This document shows, piece after piece, positions 27,734 through 36,990 of a DNA stretch of 64,000 bases. Within the stretch, counting starts at the first letter, position 1, and the number at the start of each line of letters is the position of its first letter. Position numbers and translations under genes: made by a program. The DNA is from Phytopseudomonas punonensis (GTDB lineage: Bacteria > Pseudomonadota > Gammaproteobacteria > Pseudomonadales > Pseudomonadaceae), in assembly GCF_900142655.1 (NCBI RefSeq), contig NZ_FRBQ01000001.1, positions 1,180,115 through 1,244,114 on the forward strand, written 5' to 3'. The notes below the pieces were generated by a model, which worked only from the letters and a program-made list of their open reading frames with translations, was not told the DNA's origin and made no database searches.

Positions 27734-30700
27734 CCCAGCAGACGCCGCGCAAGAACGGCTTCAACCTATCGGACTGGGCGCTGCGCCACCAGTCGTTCGT
27801 CTGGTACCTGATGTTCGTGTCGCTGCTGATGGGCGTGATTTCCTACATGAACCTGGGCCGCGAGGAAGACCCGGCGTTCACCATCAAGACCATGGTCATC
27901 CAGACCCGCTGGCCCGGCGCCACGGTGGACGAAACCCTCAGCCAGGTCACCGACCGTATCGAGAAGAAGCTCGAGGAACTGGACTCGCTGGACTACGTGA
28001 AGAGCTACACGCGCCCCGGCGAATCGACGGTGATGGTGTTCCTGCGCGACACCACCAAGGCCGATGAAATCGACGGCATCTGGTACCAGGTGCGCAAGAA
28101 GATCGACGACATTCGCGGCGAGTTTCCCCAGGGCTTGCAGGGCCCGTCGTTCAACGACGAGTTCGGCGACGTGTTCGGCTCCATCTACGCCTTCACCGGC
28201 GACGGCCTGAGCATGCGCCAGCTGCGCGACTACGTGGAGCAGGTGCGCGCCGAGATCCGCAGCGTGCCGGACCTGGGCAAGGTGCAGATGGTCGGCCAGC
28301 AGAACGAGGTGTTCTACCTCAACTTCTCGACCCGCAAGCTGGCCGCCCTGGGCATTGACCAGAGCCAGGTGATCCAGAGCCTGCAGGCGCAGAACGCGGT
28401 GACGCCCTCCGGGGTGATCGAGGCCGGGCCGGAGCGGATTTCCGTGCGCACCAGCGGCCAGTTCGCCTCGGAAGCCGACCTGCGCAACGTCAACCTGCGC
28501 CTCGACGACCGCTTCTACCGGCTGACCGATATCGCCGAAATCACCCGCGGCTACGTCGACCCGCCGCAGGCCCTGTTCCGCTACAACGGCAAGCCGGCCA
28601 TCGGCCTGGCCATCGCCATGCGCGACGGAGGCAATATCCAGACCTTCGGCAAGGCCCTGCACGCGCGCATGGACGAGATGACCGCCGAACTGCCGGTGGG
28701 CGTTGGCGTGCACGTGGTGTCCGACCAGGCCGAAGTGGTGGAAGAAGCCGTCAGCGGCTTTACCCGCGCGCTGTTCGAGGCGGTGCTGATCGTCATGCTG
28801 GTGAGCTTCGTCAGCCTCGGCATTCGCGCCGGCCTGGTGGTCGCCTGCTCGATCCCGCTGGTGCTGGCCATGGTGTTCATGTTCATGGAATACAGCGGCA
28901 TCACCATGCAGCGCATTTCCCTCGGCGCGCTGATCATCGCCCTGGGGCTGATGGTCGACGATGCGATGATCACCGTCGAGGTGATGGTCACGCGGCTGGA
29001 GAAAGGTGATTCGCTACACGACGCCGGCACCTTCGCCTACACCTCCACGGCCTTTCCGATGCTCACCGGCACCCTGGTGACGGTGGCCGGCTTCGTGCCC
29101 ATCGGCCTCAACTCCAGCTCGGCGGGCGAGTACACCTTCACCCTGTTCGCGGTGATCGCCGTGGCGCTGCTGCTGTCCTGGCTGGTGGCCGTGGTGTTCG
29201 CCCCGGTGATCGCCGTGCACATCCTGCCCAAGCGCCTGCAGGCCAAGGAAAAAGGCCCGGGCCGCATCGCCCGCGCCTTCGACAGCGGCCTGCTGCTGGC
29301 CATGCGGCACCGCTGGTGGACCATCGGCATGACCATCGCCCTGTTCGCCGCCTCCCTGGGCGGCATGACCCTGGTGCAGAGCCAGTTCTTCCCGGCCTCG
29401 GATCGCCCGGAGATTCTCGTCGACCTCAACCTGCCGCAGAACGCCTCGATCAACGAGACCCGCGCCCAGGTCGACCGCCTCGAGGCCAGCTTGCAGGGCG
29501 ACGAAGACATCGCCCGCTGGAGCACCTACATCGGCCAGGGCGCGCTGCGCTTCTACCTGCCCCTGGACCAGCAGCTGCAGAACCCCTTCTATGCCCAGCT
29601 GGTGATCGTCGCCAAGGATATCGACGCCCGTGATCGCCTGGTGGCCAAGCTCAACAAGCGCCTGCGTGAAGACTTCGTCGGCATCGGCAGCTTCGTGCAA
29701 CCGCTGGAAATGGGCCCGCCGGTAGGCCGGCCGATCCAGTACCGGATCAGCGGTCCGAACGTCGACCAGGTGCGCAAGCACGCCCTGGAACTGGCCACCC
29801 TGCTGGACAAGAACCCGGACATCGGCGAGATGGTTTACGACTGGAACGAGCCGGGCAAGGTGCTGCGCATCGATGTCGCCCAGGACAAGGCGCGGCAGTT
29901 CGGGCTGTCTTCCGAGGACGTCGCCAACCTGCTCAACAGCGTGGTCAGCGGCACCACGGTCACCCAGGTGAAAGACGACATCTACCTGATCGACGTCATC
30001 GGCCGCGCCGAAGACAGCGAACGCAACTCGCCGCAAACCCTGGAGAACCTGCAGATCGTCACCCCGCGCGGCGTCGCCGTGCCGTTGCGTGCCTTCGCCA
30101 CCGTCGGTTACGAGCTGGAACAACCGCTGGTATGGCGCCGCGACCGCAAACCGACCATCACCCTCAAGGCTGCGGTGGTCAGCGATATCCAGCCCACCGA
30201 TCTGGTCGCCGACCTGGCGCCGGACATCCGGAAATTCTCCGACGGGCTGCCCAACGGCTACAGCGTCGCCACCGGCGGCACGGTGGAAGAAAGCGGCAAG
30301 GCCCAGGGGCCGATCGCCAGCGTGCTGCCGCTGATGCTGTTTTTGATGGCCACCTTCCTGATGATCCAGCTGCACAGCGTGGCCAAGACCTTCCTGGTGT
30401 TCAGCGTGGCACCGCTGGGCCTGATCGGCGTGGTGCTGGCCCTGGTGCCGACCGGCACGCCGCTGGGTTTCGTGGCGATTCTCGGCGTGCTGGCGCTGAT
30501 CGGCATCATCATCCGCAACTCGGTGATTCTGGTGACCCAGATCGACGAGTTCGAGCGCGCCGGCGACTCACCCTGGCAAGCAGTGATCGACGCCACCCAC
30601 CACCGCCGCCGGCCGATCCTGCTGACCGCCGCCGCCGCCAGCCTGGGCATGATACCCATCGCCCGCGAAGTGTTCTGGGGGCCGATGGCCTACGCCATGA

Positions 30701-30825
30701 TCGGCGGCATCTTCAGCGCCACCCTGCTGACCCTGCTCTTCCTGCCGGCGCTGTATGTGGCCTGGTATCGCATCAAGGAGCCCACCGACGAGCAGTGGGA
30801 GGATGCACCGGCTCGAGTCGAATGA
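27730..30825 (+). CDS. triC: RND efflux transporter (TriC-like)
   Basis: A 1031-residue inner-membrane proton-driven pump of the AcrB/MexB superfamily. Two halves each contain a large periplasmic loop and six membrane segments. The proton-relay segment includes GALIIALGLMVDDAMITVEVMV, where the two aspartates sit in membrane segment 4. The loop start REEDPAFTIKTMVIQTRWPGA is characteristic. The ATG at 27730 overlaps the adaptor stop by 4 bases. No outer-membrane channel gene follows, as in TriABC, which uses the separately encoded OpmH. Triclosan as a substrate is known only for the P. aeruginosa pump. Confidence 0.9.
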   Translation: MTQQTPRKNGFNLSDWALRHQSFVWYLMFVSLLMGVISYMNLGREEDPAFTIKTMVIQTRWPGATVDETLSQVTDRIEKKLEELDSLDYVKSYTRPGESTVMVFLRDTTKADEIDGIWYQVRKKIDDIRGEFPQGLQGPSFNDEFGDVFGSIYAFTGDGLSMRQLRDYVEQVRAEIRSVPDLGKVQMVGQQNEVFYLNFSTRKLAALGIDQSQVIQSLQAQNAVTPSGVIEAGPERISVRTSGQFASEADLRNVNLRLDDRFYRLTDIAEITRGYVDPPQALFRYNGKPAIGLAIAMRDGGNIQTFGKALHARMDEMTAELPVGVGVHVVSDQAEVVEEAVSGFTRALFEAVLIVMLVSFVSLGIRAGLVVACSIPLVLAMVFMFMEYSGITMQRISLGALIIALGLMVDDAMITVEVMVTRLEKGDSLHDAGTFAYTSTAFPMLTGTLVTVAGFVPIGLNSSSAGEYTFTLFAVIAVALLLSWLVAVVFAPVIAVHILPKRLQAKEKGPGRIARAFDSGLLLAMRHRWWTIGMTIALFAASLGGMTLVQSQFFPASDRPEILVDLNLPQNASINETRAQVDRLEASLQGDEDIARWSTYIGQGALRFYLPLDQQLQNPFYAQLVIVAKDIDARDRLVAKLNKRLREDFVGIGSFVQPLEMGPPVGRPIQYRISGPNVDQVRKHALELATLLDKNPDIGEMVYDWNEPGKVLRIDVAQDKARQFGLSSEDVANLLNSVVSGTTVTQVKDDIYLIDVIGRAEDSERNSPQTLENLQIVTPRGVAVPLRAFATVGYELEQPLVWRRDRKPTITLKAAVVSDIQPTDLVADLAPDIRKFSDGLPNGYSVATGGTVEESGKAQGPIASVLPLMLFLMATFLMIQLHSVAKTFLVFSVAPLGLIGVVLALVPTGTPLGFVAILGVLALIGIIIRNSVILVTQIDEFERAGDSPWQAVIDATHHRRRPILLTAAAASLGMIPIAREVFWGPMAYAMIGGIFSATLLTLLFLPALYVAWYRIKEPTDEQWEDAPARVE

Positions 30826-30869
30826 CCTATCGGGAGCTGTCAGTAAGAACGGCGGTGCTCGATAGACCC

Positions 30870-30963
30870 TTCGCGGGCATGGCCCGCTCCCACAAAGAGA
30901 TTTATCGGTGCCTTCAGTTCGGTGTCGAACACAAACCCTGTGGGAGCGGGCCATGCCCGCGAA
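30870..30963. repeat. REP pair, GGGCATGGCCCGC family (left of RAYT 2)
   Basis: A 25-base unit at 30870-30894 (TTCGCGGGCATGGCCCGCTC...) is repeated as its exact inverse at 30939-30963. Each unit holds the small palindrome GCGGGCATGGCCCGC. The pair lies between triC and the second RAYT gene. Confidence 0.85.
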
Positions 30964-30986
30964 AAAATCCAGCAGTCGGCTCACAC

Positions 30987-31454
30987 CTAAAGCAAGACCG
31001 CATTCCAAAAAGAATAATCCCCCACCCGCCTGACCAACCCAGCCCGCAGCGGATTGGCCACGATATAACGCGCCACACCTTGCAGATCCTCCTCGGCGCG
31101 CAAGCCATGATCATGAAAGCCTGCCGCCCAGATGCCCCTCGCAGTGCCCGTACACTTGCCCGCCAGCCGACTGCTCGACGACTTCAGCCGATTGATCAGC
31201 GCAGCCAGGCTGTCCACCTCACCCAGCTGAATCAGCCAGTGCGCATGGTCCGGCATCAGCACCCAGGCCAGCATATGGCTGTCGCGCAGAAGCGTTGGCG
31301 TTTCGAAGCAGCGAGCCGCCGCACAGGCAGCGGGGAAATGGCGGAATACCGGTGTGCGGTCACGGGTGATGGTGGTGATCAGATAGGCCGCCCCCGGGCA
31401 GGACGCGCGGCCTCTGCGCAGGGCGCGATAGCCTGGGTGGGATGGCATCGGCAT
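30987..31454 (-). CDS. rayT: REP-associated tyrosine transposase (RAYT) 2
   Basis: A 155-residue HUH/Y1 transposase related to, but clearly different from, the one at 7360-7887. HUH residues are in LMPDHAHWLIQLG and the tyrosine motif in VARYIVANPLRAGLVRRVGDYSFW. The ATG at 31454 is preferred; upstream in-frame sequence is REP DNA. It is bracketed by REP pairs at 30870-30963 and 31506-31600 of a different family from RAYT 1, supporting one enzyme per REP family. Confidence 0.87.
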   Translation of the reverse strand: MPMPSHPGYRALRRGRASCPGAAYLITTITRDRTPVFRHFPAACAAARCFETPTLLRDSHMLAWVLMPDHAHWLIQLGEVDSLAALINRLKSSSSRLAGKCTGTARGIWAAGFHDHGLRAEEDLQGVARYIVANPLRAGLVRRVGDYSFWNAVLL

Positions 31455-31505
31455 GAATCCACCTCCGTGTTGATTCAGCGAGGTCAGTCTAGACCTTGAT
31501 ATCGC

Positions 31506-31600
31506 TTCGCGCGCATGGCGCGCTCCCACAGGGGGATTTGTGGGCACCGACAAATTTGGTGCCGAGCACAGATTCTGTGGGAGCGGGCCATGCCCGCGAA
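31506..31600. repeat. REP pair, GGGCATGGCCCGC family (right of RAYT 2)
   Basis: The left unit at 31506-31530 is a variant with GCGCGCATGGCGCGC. The right unit at 31576-31600 is identical to the one at 30939-30963. The left arm carries compensating changes on both sides of its small palindrome, so the hairpin is preserved. Confidence 0.83.
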
Positions 31601-31605
31601 CGCTC

Positions 31606-33372
31606 TCAGCTCCCCCGCGCCCGCTTGAGCCGATAGGCAAACTGCGCCCGGCTCAGCCCCAGCAGGCGGGCCGCCGCAGCCAGGTTGCCGGCGCTGCGTT
31701 GCAGGGCTTGCTCGAGCAACTGGTTTTCCACGGCCTGCAGCGACAGGCAGGCATCCGGCAGATCCGGGCAACCGAGCCGCGTCAGCAGGTCCACTTCGCC
31801 AGGGCGTTCCTGATGCTGCACCAGCCGCCCCTGCTGCAGCAGCGAATAGAACTCGGCCGGCAGTTCTTCATCGCGGAACAGGTGGTGGAGGTCGATGGGC
31901 GCGCCTTCGTTGCTGGCGATCACGCCGCGCTCGATCAGGTTCTGCAGCTCGCGGATATTGCCGGGAAAGCTGTAGTTGAGCAGCGCCTTCAGGCCGCGCA
32001 TGGTCAACCCGACCGGCGTGCGCCCGTAGCGCTCGCAGTAGCGACGCATGAAGAAATCCACCAGCAGCGGGATGTCGTCGCGCCGCTCGCGCAGTGGCGG
32101 TATGTGGATCGGGTAGACGTTGAGGCGGTAGTAGAGGTCCTCACGAAACTCGCCACGGCGCACGGCAGCGCGCAGGTCCACATTGGTGGCGGCGATCACT
32201 CGCACGTCGACGCTGATCACCGAGGTGCCACCGACCCGCTCGATCTCGCGCTCCTGCAGGGCGCGCAGCAGCTTGCCCTGACCCGGTAGGCTGAGGCAGG
32301 CCACCTCGTCGAGAAACAGCGTGCCGCCCTGGGCGCGCTCGAAACGGCCGGGCCTGGAATGGCTGGCGCCGGTGAAGGCGCCGCGCTCGACGCCGAACAG
32401 TTCCGCCTCGATCAGGCTTTCGGCGATGGCCGCGCAGTTGAGGGCCACGAACGGCCCGTCGCGGCGCTCGCTCATGCGGTGCAGGTTGCTGGCGAACAGT
32501 TCCTTGCCGACCCCGGACTCGCCACCAAACAGCACCGTGGCAGGCGTGCGCGCCACCCGCTGCAGCGACTGAAAAGCGGCGTTGAAGGCCGCCGAGGCGC
32601 CGATCATGCGGCCTTCGTCGGTTTCCCCGGCACTGGCCGGCAATGGCTGATAGGCCGTGCGCTCCAGGCCGCTGCCTTCGCCCTCCTCGGCCGAGGCATT
32701 GAGGTAGCGCAGGTCCTCCTCTACGTCGCCCCACAGCTCGGCGGTCTTGCCCAACACGCGGCACACCTGGTGCCCCATGGCCCGGCACTCCACCTCGCGA
32801 AACACCACCAGGCGGCCAAACAGCCCGCTCACGTAGCCAGTGGCGTAGCCGATTTCCATCCAACAGGCAGGGTCGTTACCGATGCCGTAGGCGGCGATGT
32901 GTTCGTCGTCCTCGTGGGCGTGATGCCAGAGAAATTCGCCATCGTAGTGGCCACGGTCGACGTCGAACTCGAAGTGCAGCGGCTCGACCTTGACCATGCC
33001 TTCCAGCCCATGCAGGCGGATGCCCGCGGCGAAGATCGACGCCGGCTCGGCGTCCGCCCAGCGCTGCTGCACCAGGCGCGCATCACGGGCGCCGGACAGA
33101 TACCCCGCGCGGGTCAGCAGGCCGCGGGCGCGCTCCAGGCCCAGGCTGTCGATCAGCTCACGGCGTAACGCACCGAGCGCCTCGCAGTGCAACAGCACCA
33201 TGCGCTGATCGTTGAGCCAGATGCGCCCGTCGCCCGGCGAGAAGAACAGGCATTCGGTGAGATCACGCAGCGTCGGGGAGTTCTCCCAGTCCAGCGCATC
33301 GCTGGCGCCTCGGTAATGGGGCGTCTCGATGACCTGCAAAGCATCCAGGGAGATACGACGGGGATCGACCAT
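31606..33372 (-). CDS. Sigma-54-dependent activator, XylR/DmpR/AreR type
   Basis: A 588-residue enhancer-binding protein. An N-terminal aromatic-sensing region (XylR-N then V4R, about 20-210, with the [22 protein letters not shown] block) is joined by a linker to a sigma-54 AAA+ domain (about 255-490) and a Fis-type helix-turn-helix at the end ([19 protein letters not shown]). Walker A is GESGVGKE, the sigma-54 loop GAFTGA is present, and the Walker B region is [13 protein letters not shown] 7 bases before the ATG at 33372 supports this start over a GTG at 33387. It probably senses an aromatic compound and activates the divergent dehydrogenase genes. Confidence 0.92.
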   Translation of the reverse strand: MVDPRRISLDALQVIETPHYRGASDALDWENSPTLRDLTECLFFSPGDGRIWLNDQRMVLLHCEALGALRRELIDSLGLERARGLLTRAGYLSGARDARLVQQRWADAEPASIFAAGIRLHGLEGMVKVEPLHFEFDVDRGHYDGEFLWHHAHEDDEHIAAYGIGNDPACWMEIGYATGYVSGLFGRLVVFREVECRAMGHQVCRVLGKTAELWGDVEEDLRYLNASAEEGEGSGLERTAYQPLPASAGETDEGRMIGASAAFNAAFQSLQRVARTPATVLFGGESGVGKELFASNLHRMSERRDGPFVALNCAAIAESLIEAELFGVERGAFTGASHSRPGRFERAQGGTLFLDEVACLSLPGQGKLLRALQEREIERVGGTSVISVDVRVIAATNVDLRAAVRRGEFREDLYYRLNVYPIHIPPLRERRDDIPLLVDFFMRRYCERYGRTPVGLTMRGLKALLNYSFPGNIRELQNLIERGVIASNEGAPIDLHHLFRDEELPAEFYSLLQQGRLVQHQERPGEVDLLTRLGCPDLPDACLSLQAVENQLLEQALQRSAGNLAAAARLLGLSRAQFAYRLKRARGS

Positions 33373-33395
33373 GGGGCGGCTCCTCACTTGCGCAA

Positions 33396-33446
33396 TTCAT
33401 CATTTCGGCAAAGCGGAAGCACCTGGCGAATTGATCATTTGCTCAA
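33396..33446. promoter_or_regulatory. Two XylR-like upstream activator sites
   Basis: TTGATCATTTGCTCAA at 33431-33446 matches 14 of 16 positions of the XylR/DmpR-type palindrome TTGATCAATTGATCAA. TTCATCATTTCGGCAA at 33396-33411 matches 11 of 16. Their centres are 35 bases apart and about 110-160 bases before the -24 element, normal geometry for a looping enhancer-binding protein. Confidence 0.7.
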
Positions 33447-33556
33447 CAACGAGCGCCTGAAAGTACTGCCTGGGCAACTGCCTCGACCTGATTAATGCAT
33501 CCAGATTATTGAAATTGTTATGGATTCTCGGCATTGCCAGCGGCCGACTGGCCATT

Positions 33557-33571
33557 GGGCATGCTCCTTGC
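33557..33571 (+). promoter_or_regulatory. Sigma-54 (-24/-12) promoter for the aryl-aldehyde dehydrogenase operon
   Basis: GGGCATGCTCCTTGC has GG (33558-33559) and GC (33570-33571) with exactly 10 bases between and TTGC at the -12 element. It lies about 60 bases before the dehydrogenase ATG, downstream of two activator-like sites. Confidence 0.72.
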
Positions 33572-33629
33572 GATAGCTACAGGTGCCACCGACACATCAC
33601 TCAAAACAACAATACTCCAAGGAGACACC

Positions 33630-35120
33630 ATGTCTCGACTGCCACGATCAGAATCGAACGCCGCCCTGTTGGACGAACAGGTCTGGGAGGCCAAGCTGTT
33701 TTCCGGGATCTGGCGCACGCCAATGGCTGGCGGGCGCAACGAGGTCATCGAGCCGGCCACGGGTGAGCGACTGACTACCACCGGCCAGGCCCGCGCCGAG
33801 GATGTCGCCCTGGCCACCGCTGCGGCCGCGGCCCAGCAACCGGCCTGGGAAGCGATGGCGCCGCGCCAGCGGGCAGAGATTTTCCTGCGCGCCGCCGGGC
33901 TGCTACAGGCGCAGGCCGACGAGTGCGCGCTGCTCATCGCCCGGGAAACCGGCGGCATCCTGCCAAAGGCCCAGCATGAAGTGCGCGAGGCGGTGCTGTT
34001 CCTGCAACTCGCCGCCGGCCAGGTGATGCAGCCCCATGGCCTGGTGCTGCCGAGCAACAGCGGCACGCTGTCTTACGCGAGGCGCCTGCCGCACGGCGTA
34101 GTCGGGGTGATCTCGCCGTTCAATTTCCCGCTGATCCTGTCGATCCGCGCGGTGGCCCCGGCCCTGGCGGCCGGCAACGCGGTGGTGCTCAAGCCCGACC
34201 CACAGACGCCAATTGCCGGCGGTTTCCTGATCGCCCGGCTGTTCGAGCTGGCCGGCCTGCCCGAGGGCGTACTGCATGTGCTGCCCGGTGGTGCCGATGC
34301 CGGCGCGGCGCTATGCAGCGACCCGCACGTGCGAATGATCGCCTTCACCGGCTCCACCGCCGCCGGCCGCAAGGTGGCGGAAACCGCCGGCCGCCACCTG
34401 AAGAAAGTCGCCCTGGAACTGGGCGGCAAGAACCCGTTGATCATCCTCGACGACGCCGACCTGGAGCGCGCCCTGAGCTGCGCCAGCTGGGGCGCCTTTC
34501 TGCACCAGGGGCAGATCTGCATGGCCAGCGGGCTGATCCTGGTGCACGAGTCGCTGCATGAGCGCTTCGTCGAAGGGCTGGTCGAGCGCACCCGGCGCCT
34601 GCGCCTGGGCGACCCGGCCAGCGGCGACGTCGAGCTCGGCCCGATGATCAACGAGAACCAGCTGGTACGTACCCACCAACTGGTGCTCGACAGCGTAGTA
34701 GCCGGCGCGCGCCTGCAGGTGGGCGGCCAGTACGACGGCCTGTTCTACCAGCCCACCGTGCTCAGCCACCTGGCGCCGGGCATGCCGGCCTTCGACACCG
34801 AGATGTTCGGCCCGGTGGCCTGCGTGGCCAGTTTCGCCAGCGACGAAGAGGCCATCGACCTGGCCAACCGTACCGAGTACGGCCTCGCCGCAGGGGTGAT
34901 CTCCCGGTCCGTGGGCCGCGCCATGGCGGTCGGTGCCCAACTGCGCGCCGGCATGCTGCACATCAACGACCAGACGGTGAACGACGACGGCGTCAACCCG
35001 TTCGGCGGCCGTGGCAATTCCGGCAACGGCGGCAGCATGAGCGGCCCGGCCAACTGGGACGAGTTCACCCAGTGGCAGTGGGTGACGATCAAGGACACGC
35101 CGCCCCAGTACCCCTTCTGA
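33630..35120 (+). CDS. Aryl-aldehyde (benzaldehyde-type) dehydrogenase
   Basis: A 496-residue NAD(P)-dependent aldehyde dehydrogenase. The fold blocks PFNFPLILSIRAVAPALAAGNAVVLKPDPQTP, FTGSTAAGRKVAE, the catalytic Glu in LELGGKNPLIIL and the catalytic Cys in HQGQICMASGLILV are all intact. Similarity and context suggest oxidation of an aromatic aldehyde (benzaldehyde or a lignin-type aldehyde) to the acid. The ATG at 33630 is preceded by AAGGAG; upstream sequence holds the promoter. The gene starts the operon that continues with the alcohol dehydrogenase. Confidence 0.88.
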   Translation: MSRLPRSESNAALLDEQVWEAKLFSGIWRTPMAGGRNEVIEPATGERLTTTGQARAEDVALATAAAAAQQPAWEAMAPRQRAEIFLRAAGLLQAQADECALLIARETGGILPKAQHEVREAVLFLQLAAGQVMQPHGLVLPSNSGTLSYARRLPHGVVGVISPFNFPLILSIRAVAPALAAGNAVVLKPDPQTPIAGGFLIARLFELAGLPEGVLHVLPGGADAGAALCSDPHVRMIAFTGSTAAGRKVAETAGRHLKKVALELGGKNPLIILDDADLERALSCASWGAFLHQGQICMASGLILVHESLHERFVEGLVERTRRLRLGDPASGDVELGPMINENQLVRTHQLVLDSVVAGARLQVGGQYDGLFYQPTVLSHLAPGMPAFDTEMFGPVACVASFASDEEAIDLANRTEYGLAAGVISRSVGRAMAVGAQLRAGMLHINDQTVNDDGVNPFGGRGNSGNGGSMSGPANWDEFTQWQWVTIKDTPPQYPF

Positions 35121-35163
35121 CACCTCACCCGATCGCCTCACAACAAGAACAAGAGGACGCACC

Positions 35164-35934
35164 ATGAACCTGAATCTGCACGACAAGACCCTGATCGTCA
35201 CCGGCGCCGCTTCCGGCATCGGCGCCGAAGTCGCCCGCCTGGCGCGCTGCGCCGGCGCGCGGGTAATCGCCCTGGACCGCCACGAACCGCAGATCAGCGT
35301 GCACGCCTACCACCCGGTGGACCTAGGCGACCCGGCCAGCATCGATCAAGTCATCGCCCGCCTGCCCGAGCGGGTCGACGGCCTGTGCAACATCGCCGGC
35401 GTACCTGGCACGGCGCCCGCCGAACTGGTCGGGCGGGTCAACTACCTGGGCCTGCGTCACCTCAGCGAGGGCCTGCTGCCGCGTCTGGCCGGCGGCTGCA
35501 TCGTCAATACCGCGTCGATTCTTGGCGCCGAATGGCAGCAGCGCCTTGAAGCCCACAAAGCGCTGGCCGCCACCGCGGGTTTCGAGGCCGGTAGTGACTG
35601 GCTGGATGCCAATCCGGTCGAGCAGGCCACCTGTTACCAGTACTTCAAGGAAGCGCTGATCGTCTGGTCGTACCAGAACGCCTCGCCCTGGTTCCGCGAG
35701 CATGACGTGCGCCTCAACTGCGTAGCGCCCGGCCCGGTGTTCACGCCGATCCTCGGTGACTTCGTGCAGATGCTCAGCGACGAGCGCCTGGAACGCGATG
35801 GCCGCCATATGAAGCGCCCGGCCCTGGCTGACGAAGTGGCCGCCGTTGTGCTGTTCCTCTGCTCGGACGCGGCGCGCTGGGTGTGTGGCGCCAACATCCC
35901 GGTCGATGGCGGGCTGGCATCCAGTTACGTGTAA
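35164..35934 (+). CDS. SDR alcohol dehydrogenase, coniferyl-alcohol dehydrogenase-like
   Basis: A 256-residue short-chain dehydrogenase. The NAD site is TGAASGIG (about 14-21), and the serine NTASILGAEW and the YxxxK motif (YQYFKEAL) form the catalytic set. Resemblance is closest to the coniferyl-alcohol dehydrogenase CalA group; benzyl-type alcohols are also possible. With the upstream aldehyde dehydrogenase it would turn an aromatic alcohol into its acid in two steps. Confidence 0.85.
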   Translation: MNLNLHDKTLIVTGAASGIGAEVARLARCAGARVIALDRHEPQISVHAYHPVDLGDPASIDQVIARLPERVDGLCNIAGVPGTAPAELVGRVNYLGLRHLSEGLLPRLAGGCIVNTASILGAEWQQRLEAHKALAATAGFEAGSDWLDANPVEQATCYQYFKEALIVWSYQNASPWFREHDVRLNCVAPGPVFTPILGDFVQMLSDERLERDGRHMKRPALADEVAAVVLFLCSDAARWVCGANIPVDGGLASSYV

Positions 35935-35992
35935 GCCTCACCGAGACCACCATGCGATCTACGACAAGAACAACAAGACAAGGATCCTCACC

Positions 35993-36940
35993 ATGCATGC
36001 ATCACGTCTCTCGGCTCTAAGCCTCGGCCTGGCTGCCCTGGCGGGCACCGCCCAGGCCTACGACCTGCCTTCCGTCAACCTAGGCTCCACCAGCTTCTAC
36101 GACAGCTCGCCGCTGCCCGGCGGGCCGGGCGGCTATGTAGTTGAGTACCTGATCTACGGCAAGGCTTCGCGCTTCAACGACCAGCGCGGCGACAAGCTGC
36201 CGCTGCCCAAGCAGGAGATCGAAACCTTCGCCCCGGTCACCCAGTACATTCAGCTGGGCCAGCCGATGGCCAACGGCTGGATGCCCGGCGCCACGGTGAT
36301 CGTGCCCTGGCTGGCCCATGCCGAGGTAGACGACGGCCTAGATAACAACGTGCTCAGCTCACGCGAAGGCGTGGGCGACATGGTGCTGGGCGCGTTCCTG
36401 CAATCGCCGCTGACCACCCGCGCCGACGGCTCGCCGCTGTTCGCCCAACGCATCGAGGCCGAGGTGATCCTGCCCACCGGTGCTTACGACCGTGATAAGT
36501 CGGTCAACCCCGGCAGCAACTTCTGGTCGTTCAACCCCTACTACGCGGCGACCTACTGGTTCACCCCCAGGTGGTCGGTCAGCGGCCGCTTTTGGTACCT
36601 GTGGAATGCCAAGAACCGTGACCCGTCGGCGGCGTTCGGTGATGTTTCCAGCACCCAGGCCGGCCAGGCACTACACGCCAACTTCGCCACCCAGTACGCG
36701 CTCAACGACAAACTGAGCGTCGGCCTGACCGGTTACTGGCTCAAGCAGATCAGCGATACCGAGGTCGACGGCCGTGACGTCAGCGGCCGCCGCGAGCAGG
36801 TCTGGGCAATCGGCCCGGGCCTCACCTATGCGTTCTCCAGGGAGAACATCCTGACCGCCAACAGCTATTTCGAGCAGGACGCCGAGAACCGCACGGAGGG
36901 CAACAAGTTCGTGCTCAACTTCGTGCACAAACTGTTCTAG
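35993..36940 (+). CDS. SphA-family outer-membrane protein (phenol MetA-like)
   Basis: A 315-residue protein with a signal peptide (about 1-22, ending AQA). The mature part is rich in alternating aromatic/polar strands and ends in F (HKLF), as outer-membrane barrels do. Such proteins are found in aromatic catabolism clusters and are thought to let hydrophobic substrates through the outer membrane. The ATG at 35993 starts the signal peptide. It is the third gene after the sigma-54 promoter. Confidence 0.8.
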   Translation: MHASRLSALSLGLAALAGTAQAYDLPSVNLGSTSFYDSSPLPGGPGGYVVEYLIYGKASRFNDQRGDKLPLPKQEIETFAPVTQYIQLGQPMANGWMPGATVIVPWLAHAEVDDGLDNNVLSSREGVGDMVLGAFLQSPLTTRADGSPLFAQRIEAEVILPTGAYDRDKSVNPGSNFWSFNPYYAATYWFTPRWSVSGRFWYLWNAKNRDPSAAFGDVSSTQAGQALHANFATQYALNDKLSVGLTGYWLKQISDTEVDGRDVSGRREQVWAIGPGLTYAFSRENILTANSYFEQDAENRTEGNKFVLNFVHKLF

Positions 36941-36942
36941 CT

Positions 36943-36984
36943 CTGCAACGCAGGCGAGGCATGAGTGCCTCGCCTGCGTTGCAG
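36943..36984. terminator. Bidirectional 19-bp perfect hairpin between convergent genes
   Basis: CTGCAACGCAGGCGAGGCA (36943-36961) and its exact inverse (36966-36984) flank TGAG. It begins 2 bases after the SphA-type gene stop and ends 6 bases before the stop of the convergent DUF2388 gene. There is no T-run, but position and stability suggest a shared terminator. Confidence 0.75.
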
Positions 36985-36990
36985 TCGCGC

